6,344 nucleotides of DNA, taken from positions 1-6,344 of the forward strand of contig JANTFJ010000159.1 in assembly GCA_024763495.1 (NCBI GenBank), written 5' to 3'. Source of the DNA: Desulfobulbaceae bacterium (lineage in GTDB: Bacteria > Desulfobacterota > Desulfobulbia > Desulfobulbales > SURF-16). A program made the translations under genes and the position numbers. The notes beneath the pieces are model-generated. The model ran no database searches. It worked only from the letters and a program-made list of their open reading frames with translations, and was not told the origin of the DNA. The stretch's first letter is position 1; the number at the start of each line of letters is the position of its first letter. Positions 1-5,614 of the stretch are shown one piece after another.

Positions 1-97
1 GCGGCACCGGACTGATGACAAAAATCTCCGGCACCCTGTAAACAGTTACAATTACGGGTGGTAGCGAACTTAAGGTGCTTACCCCGTGAGTAGTTAC
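1..97 (+). mobile_element. Partial copy A of the GTAA-ended MITE-like repeat
   Basis: This is the right-hand part of the repeat seen complete at 6158-6314, in the same orientation; its left part lies outside the window. Positions 1-49 align without gaps to 6219-6267 with 8 differences by eye. They end in the internal terminus-like sequence CAGTTAC at 43-49. Positions 50-97 match the second module of the repeat (6268-6314), including the shared block CTTACCCCGTGAGTA at 78-92 and the end GTAGTTAC at 90-97. The following 8 bases (98-105, TAAATTAG) would be one half of a target duplication, but the other half is not visible. It is more diverged than copies B and C, so it is probably an older insertion. 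Confidence 0.8.
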
Positions 98-133
98 TAA
101 ATTAGTAGAGATAAGGTGTAATATGGATATTTA

Positions 134-171
134 GAGAAGTGATCTAATTGTATAATTGCAGATCACTTTTC
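134..171. repeat. AT-rich inverted repeat (hairpin or operator-like palindrome)
   Basis: GAGAAGTGATCT (134-145) pairs with AGATCACTTTTC (160-171), giving 12 pairs with one G-T. A further AATT/AATT pairing at 146-149 and 154-157 leaves the loop at 150-153. There is no T-run long enough to call a terminator on either strand, and no gene starts next to it. It could be a protein-binding palindrome or part of a decayed element. No function can be assigned. Confidence 0.45.
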
Positions 172-195
172 AAAATGTGCAGATTGTGCCTTAGA

Positions 196-317
196 ATGCG
201 AAGTTATTGCTGTGCCGACCTGTAACTGTTCAGAGGTAAGCGAACCAAGTGAGACTCCGTGTGCTTTAGCTGTGCGTGATAAGGCTGGCACCCATACTTC
301 GGGCATAAACTTCGCAT
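196..317. repeat. Nested imperfect inverted repeat
   Basis: ATGCGAAGTT (196-205) is the exact reverse complement of AACTTCGCAT (308-317). The pairing extends inward by two bases with a one-base bulge. An inner stem GTGCC (212-216)/GGCAC (287-291) nests inside it. The structure overlaps the GTAACTG-ended element at 222-375, so the two could be alternative folds or remnants of two insertions, one inside another. There is no coding potential or known RNA motif that I recognise. Confidence 0.4.
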
Positions 318-375
318 ACTAATGCTATGTAAGACATAGTTATCTCGTGCAGATGAAGTGCAGCTGAACAGTTAC
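222..375. mobile_element. Divergent GTAACTG-ended repeat element
   Basis: The 154-bp segment is bounded by a perfect 12-bp terminal inverted repeat, GTAACTGTTCAG (222-233) and CTGAACAGTTAC (364-375). The left end continues GAGGTAAGCG, which resembles the end of copy B (GTAACT, then TTC, then GGGGTAAGCG at 4347-4368). This suggests relationship to the same family of mobile ends. The interior is different: it includes a tight hairpin CTATGT/ACATAG at 325-339 and a doubled GTGCAG (347-352, 358-363). No 8-bp target duplication is seen (214-221 versus 376-383), so it is either old or not inserted as a unit. It lies 13 bp beyond the stop codon of the leftward gene. Confidence 0.55.
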
Positions 376-388
376 GAGGTAAAGAAGA

Positions 389-1162
389 TTATTTGTCTCT
401 TTTCTTATTCCTTTCCCGGCCAACAAAGCGGAGTAGTTTTTTGTTCAGTTTTTTGGTTATTCTTGCTTTCCGCAGTTTTTTACCCGCAGTTTCACCATTA
501 ATATTGATAATGATCAGCCGGTTTCTGCCTCTGCCGTAATCATTATTCAGATCAAGGATTGCGCCGACCACGACTAATCGTCCGGTTTTAAGTCTGTCTC
601 CATAACGAATAACAGCCTGTTTTACCTGGTAATCAATATTTGCTTCGACAAAATCAAGGAGTTTAACTGGTTGTTTTTTGATTGTTTTTTTTTGTTGCAT
701 ATCGATAAGAGCAAGATAAAGATGATCAATATCCTGCCTTATTTCCCGGGCTGGTTCACCGTGGCCTTCCAGGAAAAATTCAACAGCCCTGCTGTCACCC
801 GGAGCAGTAATGAGCAGTACCGGCGTATGGAGATAGCGAATGCCAAAATCAACCGCTCCAGTCGATACTGCAAGTTGATTGCCCAGATTGCGAACCGCGA
901 AAAGTTTTTCGGTGGGCTCCGACAGGATTTGGAGGGGCTGCAGGCGGGCATCAGCGTCAGCCAGCCAGGTAATCCAGGGGCCTCTGCCTGTTGGCTCTGC
1001 CTGGATGGCTGGAACCTCTGGATTGGTTGCCAGAATTTTTTGCAGGACATCAAAGGGCGGAACTCCGGCCCTGTGCTTAGTAACAGACCGCATTTCAGCC
1101 TGACTTATGCATGGGCTGCAGGCCAGGATAAAATAAAGGAAAATTATTGTTTTTTTCAGCAT
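389..1162 (-). CDS. Exported beta-carbonic-anhydrase-like protein lacking zinc ligands (likely pseudoenzyme)
   Basis: The 257-residue product starts with a signal peptide: KK at 3-4, a hydrophobic stretch at about 5-19, and SQA at 20-22 before a probable signal peptidase I cut. LAC at 13-15 is a weaker lipobox alternative. Residues about 35-224 follow the beta-carbonic anhydrase order: a Cys-x-Asp-x-Arg-like segment at 69-73 (D-A-D-A-R), FAVRNLGN at 88-95, a segment matching the His-x-x-Cys loop at 119-127, VEANI at 172-176, and VVVGAILDL at 197-205. In the family, one Cys, a His and a second Cys bind zinc; here those places read Asp69, Pro121 and Ser124. The Asp71/Arg73 pair is kept. The reading frame is intact, so this is not simple decay. 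The last 31 residues are about half Lys/Arg. The start fits the signal peptide; AAGGG lies 11 bases upstream, a rather distant ribosome site. The homology call rests on motif recognition only, and the role is unknown. Confidence 0.72.
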   Translation of the reverse strand: MLKKTIIFLYFILACSPCISQAEMRSVTKHRAGVPPFDVLQKILATNPEVPAIQAEPTGRGPWITWLADADARLQPLQILSEPTEKLFAVRNLGNQLAVSTGAVDFGIRYLHTPVLLITAPGDSRAVEFFLEGHGEPAREIRQDIDHLYLALIDMQQKKTIKKQPVKLLDFVEANIDYQVKQAVIRYGDRLKTGRLVVVGAILDLNNDYGRGRNRLIIININGETAGKKLRKARITKKLNKKLLRFVGRERNKKRDK

Positions 1163-1241
1163 TTTTGAGTGAGCCCTTAGTTTACCGTGAAAATGCTCAG
1201 GAAGTACCGGGAAGCACGAGTCGCATTGTCATGTACAGGGG

Positions 1242-1267
1242 TGGCTGGAAAAAATTTGATCCAGCCA
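1242..1267. promoter_or_regulatory. Inverted repeat in the divergent region
   Basis: TGGCTGGA (1242-1249) and TCCAGCCA (1260-1267) form a perfect 8-bp stem around a 10-base A/T-rich loop. It can be extended by GG/CC after a wobble and one mismatch. No T-run follows on either strand, so it is not an intrinsic terminator. Its place between two divergent genes would suit an operator or an mRNA leader structure of the leftward gene, but nothing in the sequence decides this. Confidence 0.35.
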
Positions 1268-1425
1268 TACCGGCTTAATTAATAAATAATGGCCGTAGCC
1301 CGATGGTTTTTCTCTGGTTAGTTAAAGTTTAGCAGAATACTTTGCGTTAAATCAAGTTATTACCTGTCCAGGTGTGATTTTATCCGGATTGGCGTCTGTG
1401 ATAATTCGCTTTCTGTTTTCTGGGC

Positions 1426-1454
1426 TTGACACTGAAAAGGAGCATACTTATTGT
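1426..1454 (+). promoter_or_regulatory. Putative sigma70-type promoter of grpE-dnaK
   Basis: A perfect -35 box TTGACA (1426-1431) is followed after 17 bp by TATTGT (1449-1454), which matches 4 of 6 positions of TATAAT. Transcription would begin near 1461 and leave a leader of about 100 bases before grpE. The -35 context CTTGAC also resembles part of a sigma32 (heat-shock) -35 box, but no CCCCAT-type -10 element follows, so heat-shock sigma control is not supported. Confidence 0.5.
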
Positions 1455-1560
1455 TCCAGTCATCATGGTGGCATAGTCGGTTTGCCGCACGGATTTACTG
1501 AAGCAGCTATCAGCGATGCCTGACGTTATACCAAATTAATAAATATGTGGAGATTTACTG

Positions 1561-2118
1561 GTGACAAATCAGGGAAATATAACTGAGGAAGTTTTAGAAA
1601 AGGAAGAAGTAATTGAAAACGAAGCTGAGGAAAGTCCTGAAGAAAAAGGCGGAGAGGAAGTGTCTGAGCTGGAAAATATTCGCCAGCAGGCCGTGGAATG
1701 TAATGATAAGTTGCTTCGCCTGGCTGCGGAATTCGAGAATTACAAAAAGAGAATTGGCCGGGAGCAGTCAACCCTGCTGAAGTATGCTGAAGAAAATTTA
1801 TTAAAACAGTTATTGCCCAGCCTTGACAATCTGGGCCGGGCTATTGAGCAGGGAGAAAAGGCTGGAAATGTTACGGATCTTCTGGAAGGAGTAAAAATGA
1901 CTTATAAAGGTCTGCTGGCCACCCTGGAAAAATTTGACCTGCAGGCCATAGACAGCGTTAATCAACCCTTTGACCCGAATTTTCATGAGGCTCTGGCCGC
2001 AGACAAAAGTGACGATGTGGCGGAAAATCATGTGCTGCTGGAATATGAGAAGGGCTATATGTATAAAGATCGTTTGCTGCGAGCAGCCAAGGTGGTTGTC
2101 TCGAAGGGAACTAATTAA
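1561..2118 (+). CDS. grpE: GrpE, nucleotide-exchange factor of DnaK
   Basis: GrpE is a cytoplasmic cochaperone that opens the nucleotide pocket of DnaK, releasing ADP so that ATP binding can free the substrate. The 185-residue product has the normal bacterial length and order: a very acidic, probably disordered N-terminus (about 8-38), a long helix for the dimer coiled coil (about 38-90, including EFENYKKR at 57-64), a helical bundle (about 80-125), and the C-terminal beta-wing that touches DnaK, with FDPNFHEAL at 137-145 and RLLRAAKVVVSK at 171-182. The start is GTG, chosen because GGAG lies at 1549-1552, eight bases upstream, and no upstream codons look coding. dnaK follows 42 bp downstream with its own ribosome site, so the two are almost surely one transcript. 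Confidence 0.97.
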   Translation: MTNQGNITEEVLEKEEVIENEAEESPEEKGGEEVSELENIRQQAVECNDKLLRLAAEFENYKKRIGREQSTLLKYAEENLLKQLLPSLDNLGRAIEQGEKAGNVTDLLEGVKMTYKGLLATLEKFDLQAIDSVNQPFDPNFHEALAADKSDDVAENHVLLEYEKGYMYKDRLLRAAKVVVSKGTN

Positions 2119-2160
2119 TAACATGAATTATTTTTAATATATTAGATAAGGAGAATTGCC

Positions 2161-4098
2161 GTGGGGAAAATAATAGGAGTTGACCTGGGAACTACAAATT
2201 CATGCGTTGCCGTAATGGAAGGCGGTGAGCCAAAGGTTATCGCTAATGTTGAAGGCAACAGGACAACACCTTCAGTTGTCGCCTTTTCCGACAGTGGTGA
2301 GCGGTTGGTTGGTCAGGTTGCCAAGAGGCAGGCTGTGACAAATCCTACTAAAACGCTGTTTGCCATGAAACGACTGATTGGCCGGAAGTTCAGCGATGGT
2401 GAAGTAGGGAAAAGTGTGGAAATCAGCCCTTATAAAATTGTTGAAGGAAATAGCGGCGAAGCAGTTATAGAGGTTGAGGGTAAAAAATATACTCCGGCGG
2501 AACTTTCGGGGATGGTTCTGACTAAAATGAAACAGACTGCCGAGGAATATCTGGGTGAAGGAGTAACCGATGCGGTTATTACCGTGCCGGCCTATTTTAA
2601 TGACAGTCAGCGCCAGGCCACCAAGGATGCCGGTCGGATTGCCGGGCTTAATGTCCAGCGGATTATCAATGAGCCCACTGCCGCAGCCCTGGCTTATGGC
2701 CTTGACAAGAAGGGCGAAGAAAAGATAGCTGTATTTGATCTTGGCGGTGGAACATTCGATGTATCTATTCTGGAAATCGGCGATGGTGTTTTTGAGGTTA
2801 AGTCTACCAATGGCGATACTTTTCTCGGCGGTGAGGATTTTGACATGCGGATAGTCAACTGGCTGGCCGATGAGTTCAAACGTGATCAGGGAATTGATCT
2901 GCGCCAGGACAAAATGGCTCTCCAGCGCCTGAAGGAAGAGGCGGAAAAGTCCAAAATGGAATTATCCACCACAATGGAAACCGAGATTAATCTGCCTTTT
3001 ATTACGGCTGATGCCTCAGGCCCCAAACATTTGAATATTAAATTAAGTCGAGCCAAGCTGGAAACCCTGGTGGAAGATCTGGTTGACCGCACTGTCTTGC
3101 CCTGCCAGACAGCCTTGAAGGACGCTGGAATAAGCGCCTCTGATATTGATGAAGTTATCCTGGTGGGCGGGATGACCCGGATGCCCAAGGTACAGGAAAA
3201 GGTAAAAGAGTTTTTTGGCAAGGAACCTCACAAGGGGGTAAATCCTGATGAAGTTGTTGCGGTTGGAGCTGCTATCCAGGGCGGTGTGCTTCAGGGAGAT
3301 GTCAAGGATGTCCTGTTGCTTGACGTAACACCTTTGTCCCTGGGCATAGAGACCCTGGGCGGCGTAACCACTAAGCTTATTGAAAAAAATACTACTGTGC
3401 CTACCAAGAAGAGCCAGATTTTTTCAACTGCGGCGGATAATCAACCGGCTGTATCTATCCATGTTCTTCAGGGTGAGCGGGAGATGGCCCAGGATAACAA
3501 GACCATTGGTCGTTTTGAGTTGACCGATATTCCACCGGCTCCCCGTGGCGTTCCGCAGGTTGAGGTGACCTTTGATCTGGATGCCAATGGTATTCTCCAC
3601 GTTTCCGCCAAGGACATGGGAACCGGCAAGGAGCAGTCTATCAAGATTACAGCCTCCAGCGGACTTTCCGAGGATGAGATTAAGAAAATGCAGAAAGACG
3701 CTGAACTGCATGCCGATGAAGACAAGAAACGCAAAGATCTGGTTGAGGCCAAGAATAATGGCGATTCGCTGGTCTATGCTACGGAAAAGAGCTTAAAAGA
3801 GGTTGGAGACAAGGTTGACAATGAGACTAAGAGCAAGGTTGAAAGTGGAATTGAAAAACTAAAGAAAGCTCTGGAAGGGGATAATGTTGAGGTAATCAAG
3901 CAGGCTACTGAGGAGCTGACTCAGGCTTCTCATAAATTGGCTGAGATCATGTATTCCCAGGCCAGCCAGCAGCAGCCTGGTGGTGATGCTGCCGGCGCTG
4001 GTGGCGCTGCAGGAGGAGCGGCTGGGGCAGCAGGCGGTTCATCGGCAGATAAAGATGATGACGATGTCGTTGATGCTGATTTTGAAGAAGTAAAATAA
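2161..4098 (+). CDS. dnaK: DnaK, Hsp70 chaperone
   Basis: This is the ATP-driven cytoplasmic chaperone that binds exposed hydrophobic stretches of unfolded proteins, working with DnaJ and GrpE. All 645 residues fit the family. The nucleotide-binding domain covers 1-382, with GVDLGTTNS at 6-14, Lys70, DLGGGTFD at 193-200 (Thr198 is the equivalent of the autophosphorylated threonine) and VILVGGMTRMP at 332-342. The conserved interdomain linker is DVLLLDVTPL at 383-392. The beta-sandwich substrate domain runs to about 505 and the helical lid to about 605. The tail is an unusually regular Gly/Ala stretch (about 607-627) ending in the standard acidic DDDDVVDADFEEVK. The start is GTG with AGGAG at 2149-2153, seven bases upstream. 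No dnaJ follows; a strong terminator ends the unit about 175 bp downstream. Confidence 0.98.
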   Translation: MGKIIGVDLGTTNSCVAVMEGGEPKVIANVEGNRTTPSVVAFSDSGERLVGQVAKRQAVTNPTKTLFAMKRLIGRKFSDGEVGKSVEISPYKIVEGNSGEAVIEVEGKKYTPAELSGMVLTKMKQTAEEYLGEGVTDAVITVPAYFNDSQRQATKDAGRIAGLNVQRIINEPTAAALAYGLDKKGEEKIAVFDLGGGTFDVSILEIGDGVFEVKSTNGDTFLGGEDFDMRIVNWLADEFKRDQGIDLRQDKMALQRLKEEAEKSKMELSTTMETEINLPFITADASGPKHLNIKLSRAKLETLVEDLVDRTVLPCQTALKDAGISASDIDEVILVGGMTRMPKVQEKVKEFFGKEPHKGVNPDEVVAVGAAIQGGVLQGDVKDVLLLDVTPLSLGIETLGGVTTKLIEKNTTVPTKKSQIFSTAADNQPAVSIHVLQGEREMAQDNKTIGRFELTDIPPAPRGVPQVEVTFDLDANGILHVSAKDMGTGKEQSIKITASSGLSEDEIKKMQKDAELHADEDKKRKDLVEAKNNGDSLVYATEKSLKEVGDKVDNETKSKVESGIEKLKKALEGDNVEVIKQATEELTQASHKLAEIMYSQASQQQPGGDAAGAGGAAGGAAGAAGGSSADKDDDDVVDADFEEVK

Positions 4099-4272
4099 GC
4101 GCTTGACACACCTTAGGGCACAAAATAAGGGTATATGGTTCAATCCTGCGATATACCGATGTATTATCGCAGGGTGTGGAGCATGCACATGGCGGCGTCC
4201 CTGAATCCTTTACAGTTATGGAGTTGTTGCCGCCTGAGTGTCTTTTATTGAGCGCTATGAAGAAAAGAAGTT
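4099..4272 (+). ncRNA. Hairpin-rich dnaK 3' region, candidate structured RNA
   Basis: No gene is visible here, yet the sequence packs three abutting stems. CCTGCGATA (4145-4153) pairs with TATCGCAGG (4165-4173). A short stem TGTG/CACA spans 4175-4189. GGCGGC (4191-4196) pairs with GCCGCC (4229-4234). The intrinsic terminator follows. A competing pairing GGTATAT (4130-4136)/ATATACC (4151-4157) overlaps the first stem and would exclude it. A perfect TTGACA at 4103-4108 lies just after the dnaK stop, but no good -10 box is spaced correctly (TATATG is 23 bp away). It may be a small RNA with its own promoter or simply the folded 3' untranslated region of dnaK mRNA. I do not recognise a known RNA family. 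Confidence 0.3.
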
Positions 4273-4309
4273 GCCGGAGGATGTTTTTGCATCCTCCGGC
4301 TTTTTTTTT
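4273..4309 (+). terminator. Intrinsic terminator after grpE-dnaK
   Basis: GCCGGAGGATG (4273-4283) and CATCCTCCGGC (4290-4300) form a perfect 11-bp GC-rich stem with a six-base loop, followed directly by nine T residues (4301-4309). This is a textbook Rho-independent terminator for the rightward transcript of dnaK and of any small RNA between it and dnaK. Confidence 0.95.
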
Positions 4310-4346
4310 GTGGTAAAAAAGATTATCATTGTTTTTTTGTATTTTT

Positions 4347-4504
4347 GTAACTATTCCTGGGGTAAGCGCCTAATGAGTGCAACCCTCAGTATTTGTAACT
4401 GCTTACAGGGTGCCGGAGATTTTCGTGATCAGGTCGGCGCAGCGTATTAGTCATACGTAAGCCGGGCTGATCGCGGAAATATGCGCTGCCCTGTGAGCAG
4501 TTAC
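4347..4504 (-). mobile_element. Copy B of the GTAA-ended MITE-like repeat (inverted relative to A and C)
   Basis: This 158-bp non-coding element has two modules. The first, 4347-4394, is related to the reverse complement of 6268-6314 and shares GGGGTAAGCGCCTAAT. The second, 4395-4504, is a 110-bp palindrome whose arms end in GTAACTGCTTACAGGG and CCCTGTGAGCAGTTAC. The palindrome matches the reverse complement of 6158-6267 at all but six of 110 positions by eye. The flanking 8-mers, GTATTTTT (4339-4346) and GTTTTTTT (4505-4512), agree at 7 of 8 bases, consistent with an aged 8-bp target duplication. The palindrome followed by the T-run at 4506-4512 could also act as a terminator 40 bp ahead of trpS. 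Confidence 0.85.
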
Positions 4505-4550
4505 GTTTTTTTAAAAAGTAATTCAGCATATTAAATACGGTAAAAAAATT

Positions 4551-5519
4551 ATGAGAATTCTGTCAGGTATTCAGCCTTCCGGTAAACTGCATATAGGGAA
4601 TTATTTTGGCATGATGCGGCCCATGATCAACAATATGGATCGTGGTGAACTTTACGCTTTTGTTGTTAACCTTCATGCTTTGACCTCGGTTCACGATGGT
4701 AGGAGGCTGGCGGATGATACCCTGGAAGCAGCAGCTGATTTTGTGGCTTTGGGGCTTGATCCTGATAAATGTATTTTCTGGGTACAGTCTGATGTCCCCG
4801 AGGTCACTGAGCTCGCCTGGATTTTGTCAACCGTAACTCCTCTGGGGTTACTGGAGCGCTGCCATTCATACAAGGATAAAGTTGCCAGGGGTGTCGCTGC
4901 CTGTCATGGACTTTTTGCTTACCCGGTGCTGATGGCTGCTGATATTCTGCTCTACCAGGCGGAGCTGGTACCGGTTGGCAAGGATCAGAAACAGCATCTT
5001 GAAGTTGCCAGGGATATTGCCATTAAGTTTAATAACACCTTTGGTGATACCTTTATCCTGCCTGAGCCGGGGATTGATGATGATGTTGCGACTGTGCCCG
5101 GGATTGACGGGCAGAAAATGTCTAAATCGTACGGCAATACTATTGGAATTTTCCTTGATGAAAAAACACTTAAAAAAAGTGTCATGGCTATTGTTACTGA
5201 TTCTACTCCGGTTGATGAACCAAAAGACCCTGACAAGTGCAATCTTTATAATATTTTTAAACTGTTTGCCCCTGAGGAGCGGTTAGGGGAAGTACATGAG
5301 CTTTATGTTAATGGCGGTGCGGCTTACGGTTACCTTAAACTGGAATTAGTTGACATCCTCTGGGAATATTTTCGCCAGGCCCGGGAAATCAGGGAAAAAT
5401 TGGTGGATGATAAAACCTATCTGCAGGATATTCTGGCTAAAGGAGCTGAAAAGGCCAGGGAAAAGGCGCAGCCAACCCTTAATCTGGTTAGAGAAAGAGT
5501 TGGCTTGAGGTATCGATAG
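4551..5519 (+). CDS. trpS: Tryptophanyl-tRNA synthetase
   Basis: This class I aminoacyl-tRNA synthetase charges tRNA-Trp with tryptophan using ATP, in the cytoplasm. The product has 322 residues, close to the usual bacterial length. The class I signatures are present: SGIQPSGKLHIGNYFG at 5-20, with HIGN at 14-17 as the HIGH-type motif, and KMSKS at 189-193. TrpRS-typical segments include ADILLYQAELVPVG (130-143) and GKDQKQHLEVARDIA (143-157). The ATG at 4551 gives the standard family N-terminus. There is no good Shine-Dalgarno sequence, only an ACGG about ten bases upstream, and the leader is AT-rich. The gene sits 46 bp after repeat copy B. The T-run that follows that element may stop read-through, so trpS probably has its own promoter in this short gap, though I could not identify a clear one. 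Confidence 0.97.
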   Translation: MRILSGIQPSGKLHIGNYFGMMRPMINNMDRGELYAFVVNLHALTSVHDGRRLADDTLEAAADFVALGLDPDKCIFWVQSDVPEVTELAWILSTVTPLGLLERCHSYKDKVARGVAACHGLFAYPVLMAADILLYQAELVPVGKDQKQHLEVARDIAIKFNNTFGDTFILPEPGIDDDVATVPGIDGQKMSKSYGNTIGIFLDEKTLKKSVMAIVTDSTPVDEPKDPDKCNLYNIFKLFAPEERLGEVHELYVNGGAAYGYLKLELVDILWEYFRQAREIREKLVDDKTYLQDILAKGAEKAREKAQPTLNLVRERVGLRYR

Positions 5520-5614
5520 CCCCTTGGGATCATGCCGGGAAGATGGCCCCCTTGAAGGATTTGGAGCCTGTTGCTGGCATAATTTAGAGATAATCCGTAT
5601 ACAAGAGAATATAA
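5520..5614 (+). promoter_or_regulatory. trpS to cheX-like gap with a possible extended -10 promoter
   Basis: The 95-bp gap contains CATAAT (5578-5583) preceded by TG one base upstream (5575-5576), the form of an extended -10 promoter. No matching -35 box is well spaced: TTGAAG at 5552-5557 is 20 bp away. CCCCTTG occurs twice (5520-5526, 5548-5554), and ATGCC/GGCAT (5532-5536, 5576-5580) form a weak inverted repeat. No terminator for trpS is visible. Read-through from trpS is equally possible. Confidence 0.3.

Larger units (their letters stand above)
1163..1560. other. Divergent intergenic region between the carbonic-anhydrase-like gene and grpE
   Basis: This 398-bp stretch contains no convincing gene. 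It holds the start regions of two oppositely transcribed genes: a sigma70-like promoter for grpE (1426-1454), a roughly 100-bp grpE leader, and an inverted repeat at 1242-1267. I looked for a CIRCE operator (TTAGCACTC-N9-GAGTGCTAA), the usual HrcA site ahead of grpE/dnaK, and found none. I could not place a convincing promoter for the leftward gene. Confidence 0.6.

Noticed and set aside
1..388. CRISPR array at the repeat-rich left end
   Set aside because: There is no short direct repeat at regular spacing. The repeats here are inverted, long and belong to a dispersed MITE-like family.
671..1168. 165-codon rightward open frame overlapping the carbonic-anhydrase-like gene
   Set aside because: It lies antisense to a gene with signal peptide and family motifs, and its own translation shows no recognisable domain or good ribosome site.
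3958..4098. Gly/Ala-rich DnaK tail as an unusual fusion or repeat insertion
   Set aside because: Flexible Gly/Ala tails before the acidic DnaK end are common in the family, and the total length is normal.
4130..4157. tRNA-like T-loop sequence (GGTTCAATCC)
   Set aside because: The flanking bases do not form the 5-bp T-stem, and no acceptor, D or anticodon arms can be drawn around it.
4238..4450. 70-codon open frame downstream of dnaK
   Set aside because: It runs through the intrinsic terminator and into repeat copy B, has low-complexity Phe/Val/Lys content and no ribosome site.
4347..4504. Classical REP/BIME element of the RAYT-linked type
   Set aside because: At about 158 bp with GTAA ends and apparent 8-bp flanking duplications it fits a transposable MITE better. 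The short REP hairpin with a GTAG/GGAG head is not seen. A secondary REP-like role in mRNA ends remains possible.
5552..5583. Sigma54 promoter ahead of the cheX-like gene
   Set aside because: The GG and GC doublets in this stretch are not separated by the required 10 bases.
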